From contig NW_024466459.1 of the NCBI RefSeq assembly GCF_017591425.1, forward strand, positions 8,618,001 through 8,682,000: DNA of 64,000 nucleotides. The letters are read 5' to 3'. The notes under the pieces were generated by a model. The model was not told where the DNA came from, ran no database searches, and saw nothing but the letters and a program-made list of their open reading frames with translations. This stretch comes from Ochotona curzoniae. Lineage: Eukaryota; Chordata; Mammalia; Lagomorpha; Ochotonidae. Positions 29,269-48,405 of this stretch are shown here, piece after piece (the first letter of the stretch is position 1; each line of letters starts with the position of its first letter). The position numbers and the translations under genes are program-made.

Positions 29269-32200
29269 CAGCCTTGCAGCAGCGGCCACTTCAGCTCATT
29301 ATACATTTGCTGAAGGGGGAGCTCAAGAAACAGCCGCCACCTAAGCAGGCAGGGCCTGAGCCTTCCAGGGCTAGGGCTGTGTCACGCCAGCTAGCACTGT
29401 GCTCGGACCACATGCTTCCTGGATACGCAGATAAATGTCCAAAGTGGCTTAATTCCAGCGGCTGCTGCCTCCACACAGGGCACTAAGTGGTGTGTATGGC
29501 CCTGTTTAAGTCCTTCAGGAAGTCTTGAAAATGTTCTTGGCCACCCTCTAGCCGGACCCAGCCAGTGCCCACTAGGAGGCGCCCGCACCCCACAGAGGGG
29601 GTCCGAGGTCCCAGAGTCCTAGAGTCCAAGGCTTACTTCCAGCTTGTCAGTGGAGCCAGCCAGGAGCCACCTGCTCCACGGCCCCCCCGCCCCGCCCTTC
29701 CTCTCAGCTCCCCCCTTCTCCAGCTGGGCTGCTGGTCACCTGCCTTCCTTCGCCACAGGCCCTGGCTGCTGCGTGAAGGAGGCGACAGCGGCAGTGACTG
29801 AGTGCCCTGGGATGGCCTCACCACCTGTTGTTCCAGGTGGGCAGGGGGGCACCACTTTCTCCCAGCTGTCTGCCCCTCACTCAGCTGGCAGGGAGAGCCT
29901 GTGGGTGGTGGTCCCAGCCCAGGCCCACCCACCTGCAAGACCTCCCTCCTGCCTGCCTGGCTGAGTCTCACCCAGGATTTCCTCAAAGCACCACCGCGCC
30001 ACTCAGCCCCCAGCCCCCTCTGCCCTGGGCAGGTCCTGGCTTCTCTGCCACCTGACAGTGACCTTGACCAAATTGCATGAACTTCCCTTTGCACACTCCA
30101 TCTAGAAGGATACACCAGTCCCTGCCTCCCAAGTGAGGCGGCAGCACTTATAAATAAGGCTCTTGGCACAGTGCCTGGCATATAATCAGAGCTTGATACA
30201 TGTTAGCCCATTATGAATGGTGCTATTAGGATCATTATCAGGAAATTAGCATGAGCCACTTGGCCCTTTTGCTCCTTTGGAAGCTCATGGAGGAGCTCGA
30301 GGTCTTAGGCTTTTCCTGACACCGCTGGCGAGGACCCATGGCATTCACTGCCTCCAACCGTGGTGCCTGCTTCAGCTTGGGCACCCGGCCTCGCTCAGCT
30401 AGTCCTGGCCCAAGGCCCATGCCGTATACCCTGCACGCATTCTGCAGATGGGTGGGTGCCAGCTCAAGGTCATGTCCCACGGCGCCCTTGGGTGACGCAG
30501 GATGGCAGCAGCGGCTGCTCTGGCTCCTTGTTTGTCCCCCCACCCCCACCGCCTCATTAGTGCGCTGGTCATGTCCCAGCCTCCAGAGGGCCTGGCAGCC
30601 AGCTCGAGTGGCAGCTACACAAGTGGCAGACAGCACCACCTCCCTGCCCCTGGCTGCCACCCTTGGCCACCCTCAGCTCCCAGCAGCCTCTGTCCTGTCA
30701 CTCAAGCTCCGGCCTGCTGTCCCGAGCTGCTCAGATCCCCTGATGAGAAGGAGGATGGATGGGTGGGTGACAGTGGGGGAGAGGGGCGGGGGGAGGAGAT
30801 GGAGCCGTTGCCGGGTGGGGAGCAGGCGTCCTGGCGAGAAGCACCCCCTGGGGCTGTCTGCAGGGAGGTGAAGCTCAGAGAAGCCTCAGGGACCCTGGCT
30901 GGGGTGCCCACACAGAAAGATGGGGGCAGGACCACTGACCTCACCCATGGTTCCCTGGCCATCCAGTTCGCTCCCCCAAGCGCTGTGCCCGTCACCCTAG
31001 TGGCACCACTCAGAGACAAGCCCTGCTATCTCGCCCATTTTACAGAGGAGGAAACCGAGGCACAGAACGAGGACACAACCCGCTGTCAGGAGGCAGCGCC
31101 TGGGGCCGTGAGGCTGGGCTCTCAACGTCCCGGCTGTGGACACCCAGCATGCCAATCCCTGTGGACCCTGTGACCGTCCTGCCCCAGGGAAGGGACAGCA
31201 CTCGCCTCTGCAGGGGACACCACGTCCCTCACCTTCCCACCAGCCCAGCAGGAGCTGCCAAGGAGGCCCTGGGTGGCAGGGGCCTGCTGGAGAGGCCGGC
31301 AGAAGGAAGGCAACAACGAGGCTGCCAACGTGCAGACGGCGCAGGGAGCCCCGGGGCGGCAGAGGCCCCAGGAATAAGGCGCCTGTGGGCCGAGTGTGCG
31401 GGGAAGGTATAAACACAGTCTGCTCCCACCAAAGCCAGCCTGCTCCAGGGGGAGCCCCGCTCCCGGCCCACATGGCGGCCCAGCTGCGGTGCCAGGCAGC
31501 AGCCTCTCCCCACCCCCACCTCACCAGCAGCCCCTTCCTGCATGGATGCGTGTCTGGGCTCCCAGGGACCACCAGCTTAGTGACCTTGGCCTGACAACTC
31601 CTGGAGCTGGTGGGGGCTGGAGAGAAGGCGGGCGACTTGGCAACAGGCCGAGAAAGCAGAGGCGAGGATGAGGTGACAGGGACAGGGCAGACAGGCTGGG
31701 GAGAAGGGAAGCGTCGGCAGGGCAGGGGGCAGAGACAAGGTTCTCCCCCGCGCCCTCTGACTGTCAGCCTGACAAGCGCTGGCCTTGGGAAGGCCCAAGT
31801 CTCCCAGCAGAAAAGGCTAGTTGGCAGGTGCCAGACAGGTGGTCATGGGCTCCTGGCCCCAGGTTGGGTTGGGGGGGGGGGGCTCTGGCTCTTGGCAGAG
31901 CTTTCCCTGGCATATCCTCGCCCTGCCTCCTCCCTGCTCTGCTTTGTGAGGCTTGTACCCCCAGCCAGGTTCCCTATATCAGTGCCGCCCACCTCTCCCC
32001 TCCTCCTCCCTCAGCTCCCCCAGTGGGCTCGGCTCACCCCTTCCCTACCTCCCCTTTGGCTACTGCTGTCTACACAGCTCCTTCACCCCCTGCATCCTCA
32101 GAGTCGAGGACAGGGTGCTGGTCAGCCAGACAGGCCTGCGGCTGTGTGTGTGTAGTGGAGGATGGGTAGAGCTGGCGGCAGGGGAGGGGTGGTGGAGAAG

Positions 32201-32475
32201 AGATGGCACGCACAGGGTGGGGTGGGACCCAAGGGGGCTTTTGAAGATGAATGGCTGAGAGGCTGTGGGGAGCAGCCACCTGCAGTGGTGGCGCCAGGAT
32301 CTGGAAGCAGTAGTGGAAATCTGCTTCTGGATCTGTTCTGGACCAGGCAGGACTGCAGAGAGAGATGGCAGAGCAGCTGGGGGCCAGGGAGCCGGCAGCG
32401 CTGTGACAAAACAAGCCTCAGGCTTCTCACTTCCCACAGGCGACTGGCCATTTGGAACACACGCGGGCACGCGAG

Positions 32476-32519
<44 letters not shown>

Positions 32520-33500
32520 ATTCACACATGCTGGGAAGGCAAGCTGGCGGCGGCTCCCACCCAATGCCAGGAGACCTGTCACGCAGCCAGCTGGCCTTTC
32601 TTACGGATGCGTTCAGCAAGGCTGCCAGGGCAGGCAGCTGAGCGCGCGGCCCGCGGACAGGCCAACCCCACGGGAAGCAAGCGGCACCACAGCCATCACA
32701 GGACACCAACCCACGGGCCAGGCTGTAGTCTGCCGTCCAGCTGACAGTGATGGGTGGCTGGCCCGGTAAACGCCTTTTATCCAAACCGCTGGAGACGTGG
32801 CCTCAGCGGAGGTCTGGCATCCTCCACTTGGCAACGAATGGGAAAACGGCTGAAGTCCGTGTGGTTCCCCATGCGTAACCCGTGAGCATTCACAGCCCCG
32901 TCTCTGTGGGTCCCCAAGGAACAAACAGGATCCCCTTGCTGCGCTAGCCAGCTACCCTGACCAGCAGGCAAGTCCGTGGCTCTGGGCTCAGCGACCCCTC
33001 TGAGGGGTCTGAGAACAAGAACATCTGTTCTTTCTGCTGGCTGCAGCCGAGGGGCTCGCCGGGCTGAGGCTACCTGCATGTGGGGGCTGGTGGCCACTCC
33101 TTTCCCATCCCACCGCTTGCTGCTGCTTCCTCCCAGGCAGGATCCTCCCCGGGCAGTGGCACAGAGCAGAGCTTGGGCTAAAACAGAAGCCAGAAGAGGG
33201 ACTTGCATTCCATAACCACAAACCCTTGCCACCCACCTCCTCTCCTGGCCTGGAAAGGGGTGGCTGGACCCCACCTGTCAATGTCCAAGTCAACCCTCGC
33301 CCTGTGGCCTGGAACAGAACAGGCCAAGGACCCCACCCTGCTGCTCTCCATCAAGTACCAGGAAAGCGGAGAACCACCCGCCATGTTCCGGGAAGCCAGG
33401 CCTTGCAAGCTCCCTCCTCCCCACCCCTGCTCCTAGCCCTACCTGCACAGGCCAGCTGAGCCAGGTCTGGGGGGCCAAGCTCGTTTGAAGAGAGAAGGGC
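29269..33500. other. SINE-free intergenic DNA and probable PRCD 3' UTR
   Basis: About 4.2 kb without a SINE; it contains the CA repeat at 32477. The right end probably belongs to the PRCD 3' untranslated region, but I could not choose its poly(A) site. Open frames here lack codon bias. Confidence 0.4.
32477..32518 (+). repeat. (CA)n microsatellite
   Basis: About 21 uninterrupted CA units, intergenic. Confidence 0.97.
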
Positions 33501-33522
33501 TTACTTCCGAGGGTCTTCCTCC
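33501..33522 (-). CDS. PRCD: PRCD coding exon 3 and stop
   Basis: Only 22 coding nt after acceptor CATGCAG: completes Arg, then EEDPRK and TAA. Human ends REKEPLK. The phase fits exon 2 exactly, which supports the call despite the small size. Confidence 0.78.
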
Positions 33523-35343
33523 CTGCATGGAAGAGGATGGTCAGAGGACCAAAGTGGCCAACCGCCTCGTGTTTCTGGCTTTCCTCTCCCACCCTTACCC
33601 TGGCAGTTCCTGGCAACACCGCAGAGGAACAGGTATGCCTGTGGGCCTGGGAGCAGACGGTCAGCCAGCCCAGGGACACCACCAGCCAGCTGTCGGCAGC
33701 AGCTGATTCCTCCATGTCACACCAATTTCTCCAGTTAACTGCGTCCCAAGGTAACTGCCTCCTTCTGGTTAAGTGACAGCAGCACAGACCTGGACAGATG
33801 GGCCCCTGCTCTGTTCTCTCCTCTCCTGCCAGGGGGCCTGGACCTGTGGACTTCCCCACAAGGTCTCCGATAAGCCACAGAGGGGACGGACAAGGCAGAG
33901 CAAGTCAGCCAAGGATGTCAGACCCCTGGCTTCCTCACCCATCGGTAGGAAGGAAAGGATCAGACACCACGGCTCCTGGTGGGACCTCCCAGGGCGTTAA
34001 ATGTTGGCAGAAGCCAGGGAGCACTGACCAGGCAGCATCCCACCCCACAGAGGCCACTGCTGCCCCGGAGATGACCCCAAGGACTGACCTGGCCGCCCAA
34101 CTCCTGACCCAGGCTCTCAGCACTGACAGGCCTCAGCCCACCAGGGTCAGTCTGCCTCTGTGACTCACAAGGGTGACCCCAGCCAGCCTGCCCAGAAACA
34201 TGCTCCCCCAGTCGGCCCCCACTCGGCTACAGGAACAGGGGCAGGAGCCAGAAAGACTTGGGGGTGGGAGTCAGGGCACTGAGAGGGAGGGCAGGTGCCC
34301 TGGTCAGAAGGGGACATGGAGGAGGACAACAGACAGGCAGGGCTGCTGTTGGCGTCCCATGTGAAGACACCAAGGCCAGTGGCCCTGGAGCCTCCAAAGG
34401 CTCTTCCATAGAAACTTCTTTGCTTTTCAGTCACTAGGGAGTGACAGTCCCTCCCGCTGGGCGGGTCTTGCCGGACTAGGCGCCTTGGTCATCCCAGGAC
34501 GCTGGGAAGGGCACAGCTGCGGGTTCCTGTAAGTTTGTCCTCCTTGAGGGACCTGAGGGCTTCAGCCCAGGCAAGAGTTAACTTCCTGGCCGCTGGAGAC
34601 AGCGTCCTGCGCCGCAGCCAATGGCACCCAGCGCCGATGATGTCATGTTGCTCCGGCGCCTGCTAGTGGACAGCAGCCGGCCAATCCCGCCGTGGGGCCG
34701 GCGGCGGAGGGGGAGGGCAGGGGAGGGCAGGGCCGGGCGGGGGAGGGCGGCGCCGAGCTCAGCTCTCTGCAGCCTCCTCCGTTGCCGGCCCTGGGGACCG
34801 GCTGGCAGGGCCACCGCAGAGGGGTGGGGGCTGCCAGGTCCAGGTGCAGGAAGCAGACCTCTGGCCTGCTCACCAGGCACACAGGGGACGGAATGACCCG
34901 GTCCAGGGCCAGCACGCACGCACGCACGCACAAGGGCGCACACACAGCCACAACCACGGTCCCACCTCACCTGCTGGTACACTGGAGATCTGCGTCTGAG
35001 CTCTTGGTTACGGCTCCATCCACTGCACTGGGCTCTCTGTGAGAGCAAAGGGTGGTCAGGAGAACTGTGGGCAGTGCCCAGCCCCCTGCCCTACTCCTCC
35101 CCACGGTCGCGCCACACTGGACTCTGGGCAGGAGGCTGCAACCCCAGTACCTTTCAGCCTTCCTGGACCACTTGCTTCCCTCCCCCTCTGCAAGGCTTGC
35201 AAGCCCAGCTCAGCCGGCCCCCTCCTGGACCTCCATCCCCAGCCACCCATAGCCTGGCCAGTTTCTCACGGTTGGACCCGGTTGGCGAGCCAGCGGCGAC
35301 AGAGCATAGCCAGGGTGCTGAGTATAAAGAGTGTGGTGCACAT
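33501..35343 (-). CDS. PRCD: PRCD, photoreceptor disc component (three coding exons, span)
   Basis: PRCD is a tiny membrane protein of photoreceptor outer-segment discs; its loss causes progressive rod-cone degeneration in dogs and retinitis pigmentosa in humans. The exons on the minus strand are 35343-35270, 35036-34971 and 33522-33501, with clean splice sites: CC|GTGAGA, CACAG|AGAG, AGCAG|GTGAGG and TGCAG|GGAG. Joined they give 162 nt, or 53 residues plus stop (human 54). The start MCTTLFILSTLAML keeps Cys2, the palmitoylated anchor residue, and the N-terminal hydrophobic helix. The middle EPSAVDGA and the end REEDPRK align with human EPSDVDGA and REKEPLK. Compared with my memory of human, residue 15 is Cys instead of Trp and residue 18 is Trp instead of Arg. 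It lies head to head with CYGB, as in human. Confidence 0.9.
33523..34970. other. PRCD intron 2 with a CpG-rich patch at 34600-34860
   Basis: Mostly unique. The CpG-rich patch (GGGGCCGGCGGCGGAGGGGG and nearby) could be an alternative promoter, but no exon can be tied to it. Confidence 0.4.
34912..34934 (+). repeat. (GCAC)n microsatellite in PRCD intron 2
   Basis: Four to five GCAC units beside a GCGCACACACA stretch, about 40 bases below the exon 2 donor. Confidence 0.8.
34971..35036 (-). CDS. PRCD: PRCD coding exon 2
   Basis: 66 nt after acceptor CTCTCACAG, ending ACCAGCAG|GTGAGG. Reads EPSAVDGAVTKSSDADLQCT, close to human EPSDVDGAARGSSLDADPQS with one residue fewer. Confidence 0.88.
35270..35343 (-). 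CDS. PRCD: PRCD coding exon 1
   Basis: Encodes MCTTLFILSTLAML, then CRRWLANRVQ and two bases of Pro25. The donor is CAACC|GTGAGA; unspliced reading would stop at once (CCG TGA). Contains the membrane helix and the juxtamembrane basic patch. Confidence 0.92.
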
Positions 35344-35439
35344 GGCTCTGCTGCCCCATCCCCTCCCAGGCCGCGTCCACAGGGGAAGGCGCAGGCCGGC
35401 CAGCAAGATGGCCCCGGCCAGCTCCCACACGCTGCTGCT

Positions 35440-35510
35440 GGAGATGGATTAGGAGGCACAAGCTGATTAGTGGGGTCACAGCCCTGTCCTTGTGAGGGCT
35501 GATTAAGCTC
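35440..35510 (-). promoter_or_regulatory. PRCD: Cluster of CRX/NRL-like motifs upstream of PRCD
   Basis: About 100-165 bases upstream of the PRCD start codon the minus strand has CTAATCC (+ positions 35446-35452, a perfect CRX-type site) and two AATCAGC-type elements (+ positions 35462-35470 and 35498-35506). In these a homeodomain core abuts an NRL half-site GCTGA. CRX and NRL drive photoreceptor genes, so the cluster fits the gene. A SINE begins at 35553. Function is inferred from motifs only. Confidence 0.45.
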
Positions 35511-35552
35511 AAGGGCCCAGCTCCCCTCCAGCAGCAGGACAAATGGACACAG

Positions 35553-35812
35553 ATGTGCCTTGAGGCACAGCAAGTTAAACCACTGGCATCGCATATGTGA
35601 ACATCAATTTGCATTCCAGCTGCTCTGCTTCCCATCCAGCTCCCTGCTAATGCGCTGGGGAAAGCAGCAGAGGCCGACCCAAGTGGCTAGGCTTCCGGCT
35701 TCATCTTGGCCCAGCCCTGGCCAGTGTGACCATTTGGGGAATAAATCAGCAGATGTCTCTTTCTCTCTCATTTCACGTGTCAGTGCCTGTGAAATAAACA
35801 AATCCTTAAACA
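35553..35812 (+). mobile_element. C-repeat SINE just upstream of PRCD
   Basis: TTGAGGCACAGCAAGTTAAA head, GCTGCTCTGCTTCCCATCCA and tail AATAAACAAATCCTTAAA. It marks the outer edge of the short PRCD upstream region. Confidence 0.85.
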
Positions 35813-36829
35813 CACACACTTGGGCCTCTCATCAAGAGGCCGATACTCTAGACAAATAAGCTAATGAATGCCTGCAGTTCACCGACTAGGAACTATAAAA
35901 CATGTGAGCAGTTACCAGTCTCGGAGGGAGCAGCTTCCAAGAAGAGCCTGGGATACAGGTGCCCAAGAAAGGACAGGCTCTCAGGAAACTCTGCTGGGGC
36001 TGCGAGAGCTGCCAGGAGCTGGAAGGTGAGCCACAGCACAGCCAGGATGCCCCATCAGCAGAGGAAGAAGGGAGTCGGAAAGCCAGGCCTGAGCCGAGCA
36101 GGGGCTGCATCTAGCTCCTGACTGCGTCCCATATCACGTACAGGGCCCACACTGCACACAGATATGGGTTCTGCTGCACCCCAGGGGCACGGTTGGGCAG
36201 CCCAGGCATGGGCGGGGACAGCACAGGGCAGGTGAGCATGTGCAGGGCAGGGCCCGGGCAGGGGGATGCAGGTTGGAGCAGGACATGAAGCCCTGGGCCT
36301 GCCCCTCCTGCTTGCTTGACCAGGAACCCCAAAGCCGTTCTGGAATATCTCCTTCAGCCTGCTGCTCAGGAGTCCTATGGGGCACTTGAACCACCACCCC
36401 CCCTCTTCCGGGGAGCTCCTGGAAGGGCCCAGGCTTTCCATAGCGTTTGACCTTGAAACCAGATTTTAAAAATAAACACAGGCACCCAAGTTGGAGCGAG
36501 GAGAAGCCAACCCCGGGCACGGCTCCCGGGCCGCCACGTCTGGAGCAAGACCAGGGCCTTGGAAGGCTGAGGGAGAACAGGCACACAGCACCTGTGCAGG
36601 GCTCTGACGGGGCCTTGGCCATCCCCAGGACCGGGGCCTTCCACAGCTCTAGAACCAGGACTTGAGGGAACGGCCTGGGACCTGTCCCCAGACTTCTTAA
36701 CCCACTCGACCCTGAGCCCACCGTGGCTGCTTCTTCTCCAACACCCTTTCCGGGGCCCAGAAGTCAGGGTGTTGCCTGGCTCTCAGTCAGAAGGAAAACG
36801 GGGCACAGGCCTTGGCGCCCGCGGGGGTC

Positions 36830-44031
<7,202 letters not shown>

Positions 44032-45002
44032 GACCCTCTCCACCTCCCCCCTTCCTGGCAGTTTCTTGAGCAGAAGGCTGAGTTCGGAAGATCCTCCTCG
44101 ACCCTCCGTTTCTGGGTGCCAAGGAAGCGGAGGGGGCCTCCGCTGTGGCCGCTGTCCCCCATCCCCACCCCACCTGGAGCTGCGGGGAGGTGGCGGCCTA
44201 GATGCTAACCGCGGGGCGGGTGGGGACCCCTCCACCTTGCACAGCCGGGCCCGCTCTTTGCTTTTCTACTCTGATCTGGCTGGCGGCCAGCAGGAACCGG
44301 GACCAGTGAACTACCCCATGTCCGCCTGCCGGCCGTCACTAGCGCATCACGCACACACCATATATACAGAGATATTCTATATGCAGCCTCTCTATATAAA
44401 TATATATAATATATATGCACACAGACATACTTATCCTCTATCTGCCCACCTCCCGGTGGGGCCGGCACCACAGCATGGGACCGGGCAGCGTTAGGGTCAG
44501 GTCACCTATGCTTGTCCGGTCATTCCCCATGGGGGACCCAGCTCCCTACAGTCCTGCTCTCGACTTTAAAGCAAAAAACAAATCGGTCCCTCCTCCAAAG
44601 GATTAGGTTCACTGCCTTGGCTTAGCACGGTCAAGGGCAGATGGGGGGCACCCTGAAGCTCTGGGCTGAAGAGGGAGCACGTGGCTGAGGTGGGGCCTCA
44701 GTAGAGACACCTCCACTGCCAGCATCACCCAGGGCGCTGCAGGCTGTCCAGCAGGGGGCAGAGCTGCAGGCCCGGACAATGCCTGGGGTCCTGCCAGGCC
44801 TCTGCAGCAGGTAGCTGGGCACCCCTCGCCGCCCCTCTAGTCTCCATGTGACCCCTGGTCTCGCGTGTCATCTCCCGGGATGTCTGCCACCGTGACCACC
44901 GTTCCTGTGTCCCTCCGTGCCGTCCTGAAGCCGTCATCCATGTGACCGCCTGTCCCCTGTCCTGGTCTGCCTTGTTTGTAGCCGGACTCCCGGGTCATTA
45001 AA
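44032..45002 (+). other. CYGB: CYGB 3' untranslated region with ATTAAA poly(A) signal
   Basis: About 970 bases from the stop to ATTAAA at 44997-45002, followed by GTTCTCC and a GT-containing stretch. It contains a TATATA-type low-complexity tract at 44359-44417. The ATTAAA assignment is by position and motif only. Confidence 0.6.
44359..44417 (+). repeat. CYGB: TA-rich tract in the CYGB 3' UTR
   Basis: TATATACAGAGATATTC followed by TATATAAATATATATAATAT. AT-rich within otherwise GC-rich DNA. Confidence 0.8.
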
Positions 45003-45911
45003 CAGACCGTTCTCCTGGACCAGTGCCACTCACGCCGTCCATTCCCGCCACCACCTGCGCCTGTTCCCCTCCCCTCCCCCAGTCTCCTCCAGCTCCAGCT
45101 GCCCCTGCTGCAAAGGGGGGCTGGGGGCCGCTGGGGATCTCTCGCCTTCTAAAGTGGGGAGCCTGGGGCTGCATGATAAAAGCTGTGCTGGGGGAGAGGG
45201 GAGAGGAAGGGAGAGGTCTGCCTTTGTTTATAAAGTCAGGAGCCTTTGGAGACCATTCTAGAAATGTCCTGGCAAGGATAGGGGAATTGAGGAAGGAATC
45301 TGGGAGCTGTGGTCAGACAGAAGGGCCTGTGTGTCCCCCACGTGGACTGAACCTTGGCCTGCTGGGCCTGAGCCCGGGACGTGGTGGGAGCCAGGGAGCC
45401 GGACGCCACCGCCCAGGCCGCACCGCCTGGGAACGGAAGCCTCGGCCCCAGCACCTTCCCTGAGATTCCGCTCCCAGACCCCAGACTGCGCCCACAGCCC
45501 CCACTGGGCCGGGTCTAGAGGCGGGGGCAGCCAAAGTTCCTGGGAGTAGGGAGAGCAGGCCGCCCCCGGGGATTGTCAGAGAGGCAGGAAGTGGCCCCTG
45601 GCCTGTGGGGGTGCTCTGGGCTATGTGGGCCCTGTCAGCTGACACACAGGAAAAGACGTATTTGTGGCCAGCACCAGAAGTGCTGGGCCCACAGACAGGG
45701 AGCGGGATTAAGCCTGACCCAGTGGGGCCAGGAGGAGCTGTGCGAAATGAGCCAGGGCAGGGTGCAAGGTGGCCCAGGCCAGACCCTCCCGCGGGGGTGG
45801 AGGGCAGCCCTGCAGGACAGGGCAGGACCCACACTCCATGCATGTGCACGCTGTGTGACCTTGGGCAAGGCTCTCAGCGGTTCTGAGCTGCCCTCACATC
45901 TCTCCTCAGCA

Positions 45912-46145
45912 TTAATTTATTTCCACAGAGAGAGAGAGAGAGATCTCCCATCTACTGGCTCATTCCCCGAATGGCGGCAGCAGCTGGGACTGGGCCAGGC
46001 TGGAGCCAGGAGTGCCTTCCGGGTCTCCCATGTGGAGGGCAGAGGCCCAGGCACTAGGGCCGTCTTCTGCTGCTCTCCCAGGTGCATCAGCAGGGAGCTG
46101 GCTGGGACAGCATCCAACACTAGCACCTCTTGTGGCCAAAGCGGT
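45912..46145 (-). mobile_element. C-repeat SINE
   Basis: ATTTATTTCCACAGAGAG, GGCTCATTCCCCGAATGGC and CCAGGTGCATCAGCAGGGAG. Confidence 0.82.
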
Positions 46146-46837
46146 GATGGGGGGTCTCTGGGGTGACCAAGACAGGGTGTGTGTGTGTATGTGAGTTAGT
46201 GCTGGGGTCTTCCAGGTCCTGCTGGGCCTCCTGGGTCCAGCACCCTGGGGACCCGGACCAGGGAGGAGAAGGCGGAGGGGAGGAGAGGCAGGCCTGCCAC
46301 TGAGAGAGTGGCCACCACAGGGGAGCTTCCTAGAAGTGGTCCAGAGGTAGGTTCCCTCCGCCCCCACCCACAGACTCCTGGCCTGGCGATGTGTGCGGGG
46401 CTAGGCGGGGGTGGCTCCCGCTGTAGGCTCTGCACGCGGAGGAGGCTCCCCCGCGGACGGAGGGGTCCAGGCATTGTCCTGGACCCCACTGGCCCCTGCA
46501 GGGGTCAGTGGCCCCGGCTGAGCACCCCGAGTTTGGGAGGCTGCGTGCGACCCCTGCTGGCCGCGCCTGGAAGCGCAGCCGCTGCGCCCTCCTAGTCCGT
46601 GCAAGGTGGACACGCGGGGCCACCTGTCCTTCACTGCAAGGTGGACACCCGTGGGAGAAGCCTCCCGGGGCTCAGCCAGCAGAAACAGCCCATAACGCCC
46701 TCCAAAGAAGACATGAACACACAGGCTGCTAGTCCACCTGCCAAGGCTCTCCGAGCACAACAGCTGGCCAAGGGCATTGAAACAAACACCAAATGCAGTA
46801 AAGGCCATCCCTCAATGATTATTTCTTTGAGAGTTTA

Positions 46838-47112
46838 AATTTATTTATTTATTTTGTTGTTGTTGAAAAGGCAGATTTACAGAGAGGGAGGAAAGACACG
46901 AAGATCTTCCATTGTTAATTCACTACCCAAATGGCCATAACAGCTGGAGCTGAGCCAATCTGAAGCCAGGAGCTTCTTCCAGGTCTCCCATGCAGATGCA
47001 GGGTCCCAAGGCTTTGGGCCGTCCTCGACTGCTTTCCCAGGCCACAAGCAGGGAGCTGGATGGGAGGTGGGACAGCCAGGACTCAAACCGGAGCCCACAT
47101 GGGATGCTGACA
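46838..47112 (-). mobile_element. C-repeat SINE, pika-type, head missing
   Basis: TTTATTTATTTATTTTGTTG, AAAGGCAGATTTACAGAGAG and CAAACCGGAGCCCACATGGG. Confidence 0.86.
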
Positions 47113-48147
47113 AAAATGTTTTAATACAACACTCATCTGTTGGTCACCCCATCGTCCTCAGTGCCCCAGGACCGCAGGCCCCAGGGACAATGCCCTGGCC
47201 CCCGGATAGTCAGGTGCAGGTGAAGAAGCAGACAGAAGCAGGGCGGCCGAGTGGCTGGCCCCTCCAGGTTCCAGGAAGCAGTAAGGAGAGGCCATCGTGG
47301 CTCTGTGAATCTGCCTGGGCCCACAGTAGCTCCCCCTCACTCCCCACCCTGTTCCTGCCAGCGTCCCTATGAACAAAGCTGAGGGCGCCGAGGCTGTCCC
47401 CGGCACCCAGCAAACACCCAGATGGAAACTCGTGTAACTGCCCTATTACTTGATGACTCGCCACTTCTCCTTCCCACGGCTTCCCGAGACTCAAACCCGT
47501 GACAGCCGTGGCCCAAGCCGGATGCCATTTCCCTGGCTTCCCCCCACCCTGACCCCCATCCCTGGCCTCGGGCCACACAGGAATTGGGATAGCAGGGTGG
47601 GGGTGTGGCTAATACAGCCCCTGGAGATCTTTGCTTCTGGTACCTCCCCTCCCATCCAGGCCTGGGGGACCTAGCAGGGCTCCCTTGCTCAGGGCTCTTG
47701 GTGGCCTTTCCGGGGCTCCCAGGATGCCCTTCCGCCCACCTGCCATGTCCACATTTCCCCTATGGATGAAGACAGGGAGCCACCCGGTTCCGGGATGACC
47801 TCATCTTAGCTCATTCCCCCTGAGCCGACTCCACTTCCAAGAAATCTCTGCGCCTGAGACCTGGGAGGGGCAGCAGGTCAGGGCCCAACCCTTGACGTGG
47901 GCCTGGCAGCTGCCCCTGCTAGGGACCCGCAGCGTTTCCTCAATGGAGGGAGTCGCTCAGCGGCACCTGGCTGACCCACGGCCAGCACCACTGTCTGTGT
48001 CCACAGCCAAGGGACTCCAGACCCTGCGGCAGGTCCTCCCTTTGCCAGCACTGGTAAGTCATCCTTACCAGTGACTCCCGTCTCTGGGGGCATGCCTCCG
48101 AGCACGCAATCTCACAGTGTGTGGGCTGCTGTACAGGGCGTCATTCA
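47113..48147. other. Unassigned intergenic sequence between CYGB and RHBDF2
   Basis: Unique sequence between SINEs; no exon-like segment is seen. Confidence 0.4.
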
Positions 48148-48405
48148 GTGCTCATCTGCATGAAAAGGAGAGCTTCCACCTGCTGGTTTACTCCACAGAT
48201 GCCTGCAACAGCTGGGGACTGGGCTGTGCCAAAGCCAGGGCTCCCACTCTGGGCAGCAGGCACCCAAGCACTTGGGCCATCCCCTACTGCCTGCCTCCCC
48301 TGGTGCTCTAGCAGGGAGCTGGGCAAGAAGGGCAGAGGGAGGAGAAAGCTGGACACGGGCATCCCAAGCCACCACTTCACATGCTGTGCCACCAGGCGCA
48401 CCCCA
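48148..48405 (-). mobile_element. C-repeat SINE, diverged
   Basis: GAGCTTCCACCTGCTGGTTT, GGCACCCAAGCACTTGGGCC and TCTAGCAGGGAGCTGGGCAA. Confidence 0.72.

Noticed and set aside
30238..30340. Minus-strand segment QRCQEKPK considered as the PRCD last exon
   Set aside because: No stop or fitting phase; the segment at 33501-33522 fits phase, acceptor and C-terminal sequence.
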